Assembly (NCBI RefSeq): GCF_008123425.1
Contig: NZ_VSSS01000046.1
Coordinates: 1 to 64,000, forward strand
Direction of reading: 5' to 3'
From: Bradyrhizobium rifense
GTDB lineage: Bacteria; Pseudomonadota; Alphaproteobacteria; Rhizobiales; Xanthobacteraceae
Length of the DNA stretch: 64,000 nucleotides
Shown: positions 1-8,141 of the stretch, in pieces
Position numbering within the stretch: the first letter of the stretch is position 1
Layout of the letters: each line of letters opens with the position of its first letter
The notes under the pieces: model-generated
What the model saw: only the letters and a program-made list of their open reading frames with translations
Databases searched by the model: none
Told to the model about the DNA's origin: nothing
Translations under genes and position numbers: made by a program

Positions 1-1
1 A

Positions 2-172
2 CCACGCCCGCCTGTCGCCGCGGCTCCCCGGCCCGCGCCGCCGCCGGTGGCCCGCCCGGCGCCGCCACCACCGCCCCGGGTGGCCGCAGCCCCGCCGCGT
101 CCAGCCCCCCCGCCGCCGCGTCCTGCGGCTCCGGCCCCGAAAAAATGCCCGCCCAACCAGCCAAAGTGCTAG
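2..172 (+). CDS. C-terminal tail of a proline/alanine-rich protein (5' end outside window)
   Basis: An open frame enters from the left edge and stops with TAG at 170-172. The visible 56 residues are almost only Pro, Ala, Arg and Val and end in KKCPPNQPKC, with two cysteines close to the end. Such low-complexity tails occur at the C-termini of several rhizobial secreted or caspase-like proteins, but the catalytic part is not in view, so no function is assigned. A strong hairpin follows 25 bases later, supporting this as a real gene end. The other frames are also open because of the base composition, so the frame choice rests on the terminator position and the plausible ending. Confidence 0.5.
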   Translation, partial: PRPPVAAAPRPAPPPVARPAPPPPPRVAAAPPRPAPPPPRPAAPAPKKCPPNQPKC

Positions 173-196
173 CGGTCAGGTGGGAATTGACGGAAT

Positions 197-232
197 GGGC
201 CTTTCGCGGGCGGTAAAAGCCCCGAAAGGCCC
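197..232 (+). terminator. Rho-independent terminator-like hairpin upstream of rpsB
   Basis: GGGCCTTTCG at 197-206 pairs perfectly with CGAAAGGCCC at 223-232, with a further CGGG/CCC pairing inside, and TTATTTCCTT follows. It lies after the proline-rich gene and about 150 bases before rpsB, so it probably terminates the upstream gene. An attenuator role in the rpsB leader is possible but not shown. Confidence 0.7.
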
Positions 233-381
233 TTATTTCCTTGCTTCTGGCCGAAATGGCGCTATACAGCGCCGCATCTCACACGGAAGCATGGCTCACA
301 AGGCCGTCCGGTGGCAGCCGGGGCGACAACGCTCCGACTTGCTCACACGCTTCCGGAGGAACCAACCGGAGAATTAGAACG

Positions 382-1374
382 ATGGCACTACCCGATTTCA
401 CTATGCGTCAGCTCCTCGAAGCCGGCGTGCACTTTGGTCACCAGTCTCACCGCTGGAATCCGAAAATGGCGCCGTTTATTTTCGGCGCTCGCAACAACAT
501 CCACATCGTCGACCTCGCCCAGACCGTGCCGTTGCTGCACAACGCCTTGCAGGCGGTGAGCGACACCGTCGCCAAGGGCGGCCGCATCCTATTCGTCGGC
601 ACCAAGCGCCAGGCTCAGGACGGCGTCGCGGACGCTGCCAAGCGCTGCGCTCAGTATTTCGTCAATTCGCGCTGGCTCGGCGGCACGCTGACCAACTGGA
701 AGACGATCTCCGGCTCGATCAAGCGCCTGCGCCATCTCGACGACGTGCTGTCCGGCGGCGATGCCAGCTCCTACACCAAGAAGGAGCGTCTGACGCTTCA
801 GCGCGAGCGCGACAAGCTCGATCGCTCGCTCGGCGGCATCAAGGATATGGGCGGTCTGCCCGACCTGATCTTCGTGATCGACACCAACAAGGAAGACATC
901 GCGATCCAGGAAGCCCAGCGGCTCAACATCCCGGTGGCTGCGATCGTCGACACCAATTCGGACCCGAAGGGCATCACCTATGTGGTGCCGGGCAATGACG
1001 ACGCGGGCCGCGCCATCGCGCTCTATTGCGATCTGATCGCACGTGCGGCGATCGACGGCATCTCGCGGGCCCAGGGTGATTCGGGCATCGATATCGGTGC
1101 GTCGAGCCGGCCGGTCGCTGAAGAGCTTCCGGCGGCAGCGAGCGGGTTCCAGGGCCTTGCCGGTCCGCGCGGCACCGCCGACGACCTCAAGAAGCTCCCG
1201 GGCGTGTCGGGTGCGATCGAGAAGAAGTTCAACGACCTCGGCATCTTCCACTTCTGGCAGCTCGCCGAGCTCGACCACGACACCGCGCACAAGATCGGCG
1301 AAGAAGTCGGTCTGCCGAGCCGGGCGGATGCCTGGGTGGCCAAGGCCAAGGCGCTGACCGCGGAAGCGGAATAG
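382..1374 (+). CDS. rpsB: 30S ribosomal protein S2
   Basis: Ribosomal protein S2 of the small subunit, needed for S1 binding and translation initiation. The 330-residue product begins MALPDFTMRQLLEAGVHFGH and keeps the family hallmarks: HFGHQSHRWNPKM, RWLGGTLTNWKT and the VIDTNKEDIAIQEA segment. It is longer than the ~240-residue E. coli protein because of a C-terminal extension of about 90 residues (LKKLPGVSGAIEKKFNDLGI and on) that resembles a helix-hairpin-helix unit and is common in alphaproteobacteria. The ATG at 382 is preceded by a purine-rich GGAGAAT region; the frame stays open further upstream but lacks homology there. It is followed by tsf, the usual rpsB-tsf pair. Confidence 0.97.
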   Translation: MALPDFTMRQLLEAGVHFGHQSHRWNPKMAPFIFGARNNIHIVDLAQTVPLLHNALQAVSDTVAKGGRILFVGTKRQAQDGVADAAKRCAQYFVNSRWLGGTLTNWKTISGSIKRLRHLDDVLSGGDASSYTKKERLTLQRERDKLDRSLGGIKDMGGLPDLIFVIDTNKEDIAIQEAQRLNIPVAAIVDTNSDPKGITYVVPGNDDAGRAIALYCDLIARAAIDGISRAQGDSGIDIGASSRPVAEELPAAASGFQGLAGPRGTADDLKKLPGVSGAIEKKFNDLGIFHFWQLAELDHDTAHKIGEEVGLPSRADAWVAKAKALTAEAE

Positions 1375-1393
1375 TCAAAAAGAGCGATCGGTT

Positions 1394-1412
1394 GGCCGGA
1401 TAGGATCCGGCC
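1394..1412 (+). other. Intercistronic hairpin between rpsB and tsf
   Basis: GGCCGGAT (1394-1401) and ATCCGGCC (1405-1412) form a perfect 8-bp stem with a 3-base loop, followed by a weakly T-containing tract. A second possible stem, CCGCGGCG with CGCCGCGG, lies at about 1450-1480. These may cause partial termination or mRNA processing that sets the rpsB to tsf ratio; this role is inferred. Confidence 0.45.
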
Positions 1413-1510
1413 ACCATTTCATTCAGTTGACGCGAATTCCTGAGATGGACCGCGGCGGGGCGATTGGAGCCGCGCCGCGGCGAACCGGCAGGCAAGAAGG
1501 ATTTTCAACG

Positions 1511-2434
1511 ATGGCAACGATCACTGCTGCGATGGTCAAGGATCTGCGCGAGTCCACCGGCGCAGGCATGATGGACTGCAAGGCCGCGCTGACCGAGAAC
1601 GACGGCAACATGGAAGCGGCGCAGGACTGGCTGCGCAAGAAGGGCCTGTCCAAGGCCGCCAAGAAGTCGGGCCGCGTCGCGGCCGAGGGCCTCATCGGCG
1701 CGCTCACGAAGGGCAACATGGGCGTCGTGGTCGAAGTCAATTCCGAGACCGACTTCGTCGCGCGTAACGGCCAGTTCCAGGGCCTGGTCAAGATGGTCGC
1801 CCAGGTCGCTTTCGACGCTGGCGCTGACGTCGAGAAGATCAAGGCCGCCAAGATCGGTGACGTCACGGTGGAAGCCGCGATCAACGACGCGATCGCCACC
1901 ATCGGCGAGAACATGACGCTGCGTCGTGCCGCTTCGCTCGAAGTGAGCCAGGGCGTGGTGTCGAGCTACGTCCACGGTGCGGTCATCGACGGCGCCGGCA
2001 AGATGGGCGTGATCGTGGCGCTGGAATCGCCCGGCAAGGCCGACGAGCTCGCAGCGCTCGGCCGCCAGATCGCGATGCATGTCGCCGCCACCAACCCGCT
2101 CGCGCTCGAGCCGTCCGGTCTCGATCCGGCCGTCGTCAAGCGCGAGAAGGACGTCCTCGCCGACAAATATCGCCAGCAGGGCAAGCCGGAGAACGTGATC
2201 GAGAAGATCGTCGAGTCCGGTCTGAAGACCTACTACAAGGAAGTCTGCCTGCTCGAGCAGGCTTTCATCCACGACACCGGCAAGTCGGTGGCGCAGGCGG
2301 TGAAGGAAGCCGAAGGTAAGGTCGGCGGCGCCGTGAAAATCGCGGGCTTCGTGCGCTATGCTCTCGGCGAGGGAATCGAGAAGCAGGAATCGGACTTCGC
2401 GGCTGAGGTCGCGGCGGCTAGCGGCAAGAAGTAA
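1511..2434 (+). CDS. tsf: Translation elongation factor Ts
   Basis: Guanine nucleotide exchange factor for EF-Tu. The 307-residue product starts MATITAAMVKDLRESTGAGM, the typical N-terminal UBA-like module with the TGAGMMDCK motif, followed by the EF-Tu-interacting core with NSETDFVARN and, later, the MHVAATNPLAL segment. The length matches the family. An upstream in-frame extension exists, but the ATG at 1511 after AGAAGGATTTTCAACG fits the conserved N-terminus. It lies 136 bases after rpsB and 60 bases before pyrH in a typical alphaproteobacterial translation and UMP kinase cluster. Confidence 0.97.
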   Translation: MATITAAMVKDLRESTGAGMMDCKAALTENDGNMEAAQDWLRKKGLSKAAKKSGRVAAEGLIGALTKGNMGVVVEVNSETDFVARNGQFQGLVKMVAQVAFDAGADVEKIKAAKIGDVTVEAAINDAIATIGENMTLRRAASLEVSQGVVSSYVHGAVIDGAGKMGVIVALESPGKADELAALGRQIAMHVAATNPLALEPSGLDPAVVKREKDVLADKYRQQGKPENVIEKIVESGLKTYYKEVCLLEQAFIHDTGKSVAQAVKEAEGKVGGAVKIAGFVRYALGEGIEKQESDFAAEVAAASGKK

Positions 2435-2435
2435 G

Positions 2436-2457
2436 CGCCGGAACGTTCCTTCCGGCG
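2436..2457 (+). other. Hairpin after tsf
   Basis: CGCCGGAA (2436-2443) and TTCCGGCG (2450-2457) form a perfect 8-bp stem with a 6-base loop immediately after the tsf stop. There is no T-run, so it is more likely an mRNA stabilising or processing structure than a full terminator. Confidence 0.45.
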
Positions 2458-2494
2458 TGCCGCCGGAAGCGGCGCCCGGACGAGGAAAGTGCTC

Positions 2495-3211
2495 ATGACT
2501 GATCCGGTCTATCGTCGCGTCGTGATTAAGCTGTCCGGCGAATACCTCGCGGGACAGCAAGGCTTTGGCATCGATCAAGCGACAATGGACCGGGTTGCGG
2601 ACGATCTGATCGCCGCCCGTCAGCTTGGCACCGAGGTTGCGGTCGTGATCGGCGGCGGCAATATCTTTCGCGGCGTCGAGGTGTCCTCCCGCGGCGTGTC
2701 GCGCCCGACCGGCGACACCATGGGCATGCTTGCCACCATGATGAACTGCCTCGCGCTCGAAGCGACGATCGAGCGCAAGGGCACGCCGGCGAGGGCTCTC
2801 TCGGCGTTCGTCATGCCCGAGATTTCCGAGCTGTTCACCCGCACCGCGGCGCACAAATATCTCGCCGAGGGCCGGATCCTGTTGCTTGGCGGCGGAACCG
2901 GCAATCCGTTCTTCACCACTGACACGACGGCGGTGCTGCGCGCCGCCGAGATCGGCGCCCAGGCGGTGCTGAAGGCGACCAACGTCGACGGCGTCTACTC
3001 GGCCGATCCGAAGAAGGACCCGTCCGCCACGCGATTCGACCGGCTGACGCATTCGCAGGCCATCGAGGGCGGCTACAAGGTGATGGATGCGACCGCCTTC
3101 GCACTTGCCCGCGAGACGTCGCTGCCTATCATCGTATTTTCGATCGCGGAGCCCGGTTCGATCGGCGCGATTCTACGCGGCGCCGGCCACGGGACAATCG
3201 TCGCCGGCTGA
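2495..3211 (+). CDS. pyrH: UMP kinase
   Basis: Phosphorylates UMP to UDP with ATP in pyrimidine nucleotide synthesis; cytoplasmic, hexameric in the family. The 238-residue product MTDPVYRRVVIKLSGEYLAG shows the amino-acid-kinase fold: the VVIKLSGE phosphate-binding start, VVIGGGNIFRG, MGMLATMMNCLALE and the late NVDGVYSADPKKDP loop. A GTG lies two codons upstream at 2489, but GAGGAAA at 2482-2488 is correctly spaced only for the ATG at 2495. Position between tsf and frr is conserved in many bacteria. Confidence 0.96.
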   Translation: MTDPVYRRVVIKLSGEYLAGQQGFGIDQATMDRVADDLIAARQLGTEVAVVIGGGNIFRGVEVSSRGVSRPTGDTMGMLATMMNCLALEATIERKGTPARALSAFVMPEISELFTRTAAHKYLAEGRILLLGGGTGNPFFTTDTTAVLRAAEIGAQAVLKATNVDGVYSADPKKDPSATRFDRLTHSQAIEGGYKVMDATAFALARETSLPIIVFSIAEPGSIGAILRGAGHGTIVAG

Positions 3212-3277
3212 CGGCTCATTTGGCGCCCCCGAGGGAAGGGCGCGGTGAGGTCGCCGGGATATTGAAGGAGAAACGTG

Positions 3278-3841
3278 ATGGCCACGGGTAATTTCGATCT
3301 CAACGAAGTGAAGCGCCGCATGCAGGGTGCGGTCCAGTCGCTCAAGCATGAGCTTGGCGGCCTGCGTACCGGCCGCGCGTCGGCTTCGATGCTCGATCCG
3401 GTGCAGGTCGAGGCTTATGGCAGTCACATGCCACTCAATCAGCTCGCCACCGTCAGCGTGCCGGAGCCGCGCATGATCTCGGTGCAGGTCTGGGACAAGT
3501 CGATGGTGAAGCCGGTCGAGAAAGCGATCGTCGATTCCAATCTCGGCCTGTCGCCGGCGACCGAAGGCCAGGTGCTGCGCCTGCGCATTCCCGAGCTGAA
3601 CGAGGAGCGCCGCAAGGAGCTGGTCAAGGTCGCGCACAAATACGCCGAAGCCGCCAAGGTGGCGGCGCGCCACGTCCGTCGCGACGGTCTCGATGTTCTG
3701 AAGAAGCTCGAGAAGAATCACGAGATGTCGGAGGACGATCAGAAGCGTCACGCCGACGAGGTGCAGAAGGTGACCGACGGCATCATCACCGAGATCGACC
3801 AGCTGCTGGCCGCCAAGGAAAAAGAAATCCTCACCGTCTAG
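3278..3841 (+). CDS. frr: Ribosome recycling factor
   Basis: Splits post-termination ribosomes together with EF-G. The 187-residue product has the two-domain RRF pattern: an N-terminal helix with LKHELGGLRTGRASASML, the small domain with VEAYGSHMPLNQLATVSVPE, and a C-terminal helical part with RRDGLDVLKKLEKNHEMSED. The codon before ATG 3278 is a GTG, but AAGGAG at 3265-3270 favours the ATG. It follows pyrH by 66 bases and is probably cotranscribed with it. Confidence 0.97.
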   Translation: MATGNFDLNEVKRRMQGAVQSLKHELGGLRTGRASASMLDPVQVEAYGSHMPLNQLATVSVPEPRMISVQVWDKSMVKPVEKAIVDSNLGLSPATEGQVLRLRIPELNEERRKELVKVAHKYAEAAKVAARHVRRDGLDVLKKLEKNHEMSEDDQKRHADEVQKVTDGIITEIDQLLAAKEKEILTV

Positions 3842-3842
3842 G

Positions 3843-3867
3843 GCGCGATGAGCGATCATCATCGCGC
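3843..3867 (+). terminator. Hairpin terminator after frr
   Basis: GCGCGATGA (3843-3851) pairs perfectly with TCATCGCGC (3859-3867), loop of 7, followed by TTTGGGG. It starts two bases after the frr stop codon. The short T-tract makes it a modest terminator, so partial read-through into uppS is possible. Confidence 0.6.
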
Positions 3868-3882
3868 TTTGGGGTATTGTTC

Positions 3883-3932
3883 GCGCATGATCCCGTCGGA
3901 ACACCGCTTCGCATTCTTCCGGATCATGCTTT
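3883..3932. repeat. Bradyrhizobium-type intergenic palindromic repeat
   Basis: The segment begins GCGCATGATCCCG and ends CCGGATCATGC, with a central ACCGCTTCGCATTCTTCC. The terminal GCATGATCC and GGATCATGC are inverted copies of each other. I recognise this as the short repeat (CATGATCCGGAA...GCGAAGCGG) dispersed through Bradyrhizobium and Rhodopseudomonas genomes, comparable to REP/BIME elements. It lies in the 103-base gap between frr and uppS. Recognition is from memory; a copy count would confirm it. Confidence 0.7.
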
Positions 3933-3944
3933 GAGGCCGCCTCC

Positions 3945-4703
3945 ATGTCCAACGCCGCCGCGCCCGCAACGGAAGGACCAGACCGGTCCGACGCGCCTGC
4001 GCATGTCGCCATCATCATGGATGGCAACGGGCGTTGGGCGGCCGCGCGCGGTCTGCCGCGCGCGGAGGGGCATCGCCGCGGCGTCGAGGCACTGCGCCGC
4101 GTGGTGCGTGCCTCGCACGAGCTCGGCATCCGCTATCTCACCATCTTCTCGTTCTCTTCGGAGAACTGGTCGCGCCCGGCGAGCGAGATCGGCGATCTCT
4201 TCGGTCTGCTCAAGCGCTTCATCCGCAACGATCTCGCGAGCCTGCATCGCGACGGCGTCAAGGTTCGCATCATCGGCGAGCGCGACGGGCTCGAGGGCGA
4301 CATCTGCGCGCTGCTGAACGAGGCCGAGGAATTGACGCGCGACAACACGCGCCTCACGCTCGTCGTCGCCTTCAACTACGGCTCGCGGCAGGAGATCGCG
4401 AAAGCGGCGCAAAAGCTCGCGCGCGAAGTCGCGGACGGCAGGCGCGATCCTGCCTCGATCGACGCCGATGCTCTCGGCGCCCATCTCGACGCGCCCGACA
4501 TTCCCGACCCCGATCTCATCATCCGCACCAGCGGCGAGCAGCGCCTGTCCAATTTCCTGATGTGGCAGGCCGCCTATAGCGAGCTTGTGTTCGTGCCGTT
4601 GCACTGGCCCGATTTCGACAAGGCGGCGCTCGAAGGCGCGATCGCCGAATTCGCCAGGCGCGAGCGCCGTTTCGGCGGCCTGGTCGCGAAAACCGCCTCG
4701 TGA
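3945..4703 (+). CDS. uppS: (2Z,6E)-farnesyl diphosphate synthase-family cis-prenyltransferase (undecaprenyl diphosphate synthase)
   Basis: Condenses isopentenyl units with farnesyl diphosphate to undecaprenyl diphosphate, the lipid carrier for peptidoglycan and O-antigen. The 252-residue product has the catalytic P-loop AIIMDGNGRWA near residue 23, EGHRRGVEAL, YLTIFSFSSENWSRP, and the C-terminal RTSGEQRLSNFLMWQAAYSE signature. Its stop codon overlaps the GTG start of cdsA, showing translational coupling. uppS-cdsA-dxr-rseP-bamA is a classic envelope gene order. Confidence 0.96.
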   Translation: MSNAAAPATEGPDRSDAPAHVAIIMDGNGRWAAARGLPRAEGHRRGVEALRRVVRASHELGIRYLTIFSFSSENWSRPASEIGDLFGLLKRFIRNDLASLHRDGVKVRIIGERDGLEGDICALLNEAEELTRDNTRLTLVVAFNYGSRQEIAKAAQKLAREVADGRRDPASIDADALGAHLDAPDIPDPDLIIRTSGEQRLSNFLMWQAAYSELVFVPLHWPDFDKAALEGAIAEFARRERRFGGLVAKTAS

Positions 4704-5542
4704 GCGAACCCGGCGCCGACGTAGCGGGCGCGAAGCCCGCCCCGAGCAATTTCCTGATGCGAGTCCTCGCAGCGCTGGTATTGGCGCCGCTGACCATTGC
4801 GGTCGCTTACGCCGGTGGCTGGCTGTGGGCGCTGCTCGTCACCCTGGTGTCGATCGGGCTGTTCGCGGAATGGCTGATGGTGGTGGGGGCGGGGTCCGCT
4901 GCGCTGACCGGGGCAGGGACGATCGTCATCGCCATGATGGGGGCCTGCGTTGCCTTCGGCGCACTGAAGACCGCCGTCGTCACCGGCTGTGTCGGCGGTG
5001 CGATCGTGACGCTGATTGCGCGGGGCAAGTTCGTCTGGGCCGCGACCGGATTCGCCTATGCAGCGGCGGCGCTGCTCGCCTCGATCCTGGTGCGGAAGGA
5101 TCTCGCGCACGGCTTCGCCGCGCTGATGTTCGTGCTGCTCGTGGTGTGGGCGACCGATATCGGCGGTTATTTCGCCGGCCGCGGCATCGGCGGACCGAAG
5201 CTGTGGCCGCGCGTCAGCCCGAAGAAGACCTGGGCCGGCGCGTTCGGCGGTTTCGCCGCGAGCCTTGCGGTTGCCGCCGGGTTTGCCGCATTCGGCATCG
5301 GAAAAGCGGTTCCGCTGCTGCTCGTCAGCGCCATCCTTTCGGTGGTCTCGCAGGCGGGCGATCTGTTCGAATCCGCGGTGAAAAGACGCTTCGGCGTCAA
5401 GGATTCCAGTCACTTAATTCCCGGCCATGGCGGACTTCTGGACCGCCTGGACGGCTTTGTCGCCGCCATCCTGGTGGCATGGATTATCGGCTTCCTCCGC
5501 CATGGTGTGCATAGCGCCGGAAGCGGTCTTATGGTTTGGTGA
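4700..5542 (+). CDS. cdsA: Phosphatidate cytidylyltransferase
   Basis: Makes CDP-diacylglycerol from phosphatidate and CTP, the branch point of phospholipid synthesis; integral inner-membrane enzyme. The 280-residue product has about eight hydrophobic segments and the C-terminal CdsA signature: SQAGDLFESAVKRRFGVKD followed by HGGLLDRLDGF. The start is a GTG at 4700 overlapping the uppS stop by four bases (GTGA), as expected for a coupled gene. dxr begins 4 bases after its stop. Confidence 0.95.
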   Translation: MSEPGADVAGAKPAPSNFLMRVLAALVLAPLTIAVAYAGGWLWALLVTLVSIGLFAEWLMVVGAGSAALTGAGTIVIAMMGACVAFGALKTAVVTGCVGGAIVTLIARGKFVWAATGFAYAAAALLASILVRKDLAHGFAALMFVLLVVWATDIGGYFAGRGIGGPKLWPRVSPKKTWAGAFGGFAASLAVAAGFAAFGIGKAVPLLLVSAILSVVSQAGDLFESAVKRRFGVKDSSHLIPGHGGLLDRLDGFVAAILVAWIIGFLRHGVHSAGSGLMVW

Positions 5543-5546
5543 GGAT

Positions 5547-6770
5547 ATGAGCGCAGTCCCTTTGCGTAATAACAAGCCGGCTGCGGCCGCCATCCGCAGC
5601 GTCACGGTGCTCGGTGCCACCGGCTCGATCGGCGACAGCACGATGGATCTGCTGCGCGCTTCGCCCGAACGCTATCGCGTCGAGGCCCTGACCGCGAACA
5701 GCAATGTCGCAGCGCTGGCGAAGCTTGCGAAGGAGTTTTCCGCGCGCTTCGTCGCGATCGCAGACGCCTCCAAGCTTGCCGAGCTCAAGTCCGCACTTGC
5801 GGGCACGAGCACCGAATGCGGCGCCGGCGAAAGCGCGGTGATCGAGGCGGGCGCGCGTCCGGCCGATTGGGTGATGGCGGCGGTGAGCGGCGCGGCCGGA
5901 CTGAAGCCGGCCCTGGCTGCGGTCGATCGCGGCGCGCATGTCGCGCTCGCCAACAAGGAATGCCTGGTTTGCGCCGGCGATTTCTTCATGCAGCGCGCGG
6001 CGAAAGCGGGCGCCTGTATCTTGCCGGCCGATTCCGAGCACAACGCGCTGTTCCAGGCGCTGGCATCGGGCAATCGCGACGAGCTGGTTCGCGTCATCAT
6101 CACCGCGTCGGGCGGCCCGTTCCGCACCTGGAAGCCGGCCGACATCGAGCAGGCGACCCTCGAACAGGCCCTAAAGCATCCGAACTGGAGCATGGGTCAG
6201 AAGATCACGATCGATTCCGCCTCGATGATGAACAAGGGGCTCGAGGTCATCGAGGCGTCCTATCTGTTCGCACTGAAGCCTGATGAGATCGACGTGCTGG
6301 TGCATCCGCAGTCGATCATTCACGGCATGGTCGAGTTCTCGGATCGCTCAGTGATGGCCCAGCTCGGCTCGCCGGACATGCGCACGCCGATCGCCCATTG
6401 CCTCGGCTGGCCCGAGCGGATCAAGGGACCGGCGGCCAGACTCGATCTGGCCAAGATCGGCCAGCTGACCTTCGAGGCGCCGGATTTCGAGCGGTTCCCC
6501 GGGCTTCGCCTGGCGTTCGATTCGCTCCGGCACGGCAAGGGGGCCACCACCGTCTACAACGCCGCCAACGAGGTCGCGGTCGCGGCTTTCATCGCCGGCA
6601 AGATCCGGTTCGGCGCCATTGCCCGCCTGGTCGAGGCGACGCTGGAGGACTGGATCCGGGGCGGGAACCAGGGCCCCATGACCTCAGCGGATGATGCAAT
6701 ATCCGTTGACCATGTTTCGCGAAATAAAGCTGCCGCCCTATTGCCTCAAATTGCCTTAAAGGCATCCTAG
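5547..6770 (+). CDS. dxr: 1-deoxy-D-xylulose 5-phosphate reductoisomerase
   Basis: Second enzyme of the non-mevalonate (MEP) isoprenoid pathway, NADPH- and divalent-metal-dependent. The 407-residue product has the N-terminal Rossmann motif VLGATGSIG, ALANKECLVCAG, the metal-binding PADSEHNALFQAL, ASGGPFR, and the substrate-binding MGQKITIDSASMMNKGLE. ATG 5547 sits behind GGTGAGGAT; an upstream in-frame extension overlapping cdsA is not homologous. Together with uppS it links isoprenoid supply with the carrier lipid. Confidence 0.96.
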   Translation: MSAVPLRNNKPAAAAIRSVTVLGATGSIGDSTMDLLRASPERYRVEALTANSNVAALAKLAKEFSARFVAIADASKLAELKSALAGTSTECGAGESAVIEAGARPADWVMAAVSGAAGLKPALAAVDRGAHVALANKECLVCAGDFFMQRAAKAGACILPADSEHNALFQALASGNRDELVRVIITASGGPFRTWKPADIEQATLEQALKHPNWSMGQKITIDSASMMNKGLEVIEASYLFALKPDEIDVLVHPQSIIHGMVEFSDRSVMAQLGSPDMRTPIAHCLGWPERIKGPAARLDLAKIGQLTFEAPDFERFPGLRLAFDSLRHGKGATTVYNAANEVAVAAFIAGKIRFGAIARLVEATLEDWIRGGNQGPMTSADDAISVDHVSRNKAAALLPQIALKAS

Positions 6771-6814
6771 GTAGTTCGGGGCCAGGGCCTAGCGGCGCTG
6801 GGTGAGGGAATTCG

Positions 6815-7966
6815 ATGATCGACTTTTTCGTCCATAGTTTCAATATGTTGAGCCATGGGCTCCTCGGTTACGCGGTTCCTTTCCTGTTCGTCCTGACCAT
6901 CGTCGTGTTCTTCCACGAGCTCGGCCATTTCCTGGTCGCGCGCTGGGCCGGCGTTCGTGTCTTGACCTTCTCGCTCGGTTTCGGACCTGAGCTGGTTGGT
7001 TTCAACGACCGCCACGGCACGCGCTGGAAAATCTCGGCGATCCCGCTCGGCGGCTACGTCAAGTTCTTCGGCGACGAGAGCGAAGCTTCGACCCCGTCGG
7101 CGGAAACGCTCGCGGCCATGACGGCGGAGGAGCGCGCCGGCAGCTTCCACCACAAGAAGGTCGGCCCGCGCGCCGCGATCGTCGCGGCCGGCCCGATTGC
7201 CAATTTCATCCTCGGCGCCCTTATTTTCGCAGGCATGGCCCTGTATTACGGCAAGCCGAGCACGATCGCGCGCGTGGACGGCGTCGTCGCCGACGGCGCT
7301 GCGGCCACCGCCGGCTTCAAGATCGGCGACATCGTCGTGCAGATCGACGGCAAGCCGATCGAGAGCTTTGCCGACATGCAGCGGATCGTCGCGACGAGCG
7401 CCGGTTCGGCACTGGCTTTCCAGGTGAAGCGGGATGGCGCGATCGTGTCGCTGACCGCGACACCGGCGCTGCTCGAGCGCAAGGATCCGTTCGGCAACAG
7501 CCACCACGTCGGCGTGCTCGGCGTCGAGCACAAGTCCCAGGCCGGTGAGGCCTCGACCGCGCCGGTCGGTGTCGGCGAGGCGCTCAAGATCGGGGTCGAG
7601 CAGGTCTGGTTCATCATCACCAGCACCTTCAAGTTCCTGGGCTCTCTGTTCATCGGCCAGGGCAATCCGAACGAGGTCAGCGGCGTCCTCGGCATCGCCA
7701 AGATGTCGGGGCAGGCGGCCAGCGCCGGGTTCCAGTTTGTGATCAATCTGTGCGCCGTGCTGTCGGTCTCGATCGGGCTTCTGAACCTGTTCCCGATCCC
7801 GCTGCTCGACGGCGGCCACCTTATGTTCTACGCGGCCGAGGTCGTCCGTGGCCGTCCGCTGTCCGAGCGGACCCAGGAAATGGGGTTCCGAATCGGGCTC
7901 GGTCTGGTGCTGATGCTGATGGTGTTCGCGACCTACAACGACATCCTTCGGATGGCGGCTTCCTGA
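6815..7966 (+). CDS. rseP: RIP-type site-2 zinc metalloprotease RseP/MmpA
   Basis: Intramembrane metalloprotease that cleaves anti-sigma factors and other membrane substrates within the bilayer. The 383-residue protein has the zinc motif FFHELGHFLVAR (HExxH) in its first membrane segment, a single PDZ domain at about residues 130-215 (DGVVADGAAATAGFKIGDIV), and the third metal ligand region LFPIPLLDGGHLM near residue 320. The family in gamma-proteobacteria has two PDZ domains; a single one is usual in alphaproteobacteria. It lies between dxr and bamA as in most Gram-negative bacteria. Confidence 0.95.
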   Translation: MIDFFVHSFNMLSHGLLGYAVPFLFVLTIVVFFHELGHFLVARWAGVRVLTFSLGFGPELVGFNDRHGTRWKISAIPLGGYVKFFGDESEASTPSAETLAAMTAEERAGSFHHKKVGPRAAIVAAGPIANFILGALIFAGMALYYGKPSTIARVDGVVADGAAATAGFKIGDIVVQIDGKPIESFADMQRIVATSAGSALAFQVKRDGAIVSLTATPALLERKDPFGNSHHVGVLGVEHKSQAGEASTAPVGVGEALKIGVEQVWFIITSTFKFLGSLFIGQGNPNEVSGVLGIAKMSGQAASAGFQFVINLCAVLSVSIGLLNLFPIPLLDGGHLMFYAAEVVRGRPLSERTQEMGFRIGLGLVLMLMVFATYNDILRMAAS

Positions 7967-8141
7967 TAGGGGCTTTTTTGTGGCGTTGCTGATGAGCAAC
8001 GTCTTGGAATGAAATTGAAATTACGGCGCGCTCGGCCGTTTGCGGCGTCGGTTAAATTGGCTACAAGCGGCTTGAACTTGGGGAATCTCCCAGACCGGCT
8101 TTGGGGTTGGGTCTGGTACGTGGATAAGGGCGCGTTGCGCA

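Noticed and set aside
1..170. GC-rich repeats resembling a simple tandem repeat or CRISPR-like pattern
   Set aside because: The periodicity is that of Pro/Ala codons (CCG, GCC); there are no regular repeat-spacer units.
589..1290. Long minus-strand frame across rpsB
   Set aside because: It is the mirror of a clear rpsB gene; high GC codon bias keeps antisense frames open. No ribosome-binding site or family resemblance.
1505..3052. 515-codon minus-strand frame over tsf and pyrH
   Set aside because: Antisense shadow spanning two well-supported genes and the gap between them, His/Arg/Asp-rich composition typical of such shadows.
7985..8000. GTTGCT/AGCAAC hairpin after rseP as a terminator
   Set aside because: Only a 6-bp stem and the T-run lies before it rather than after; too weak to call in either direction.
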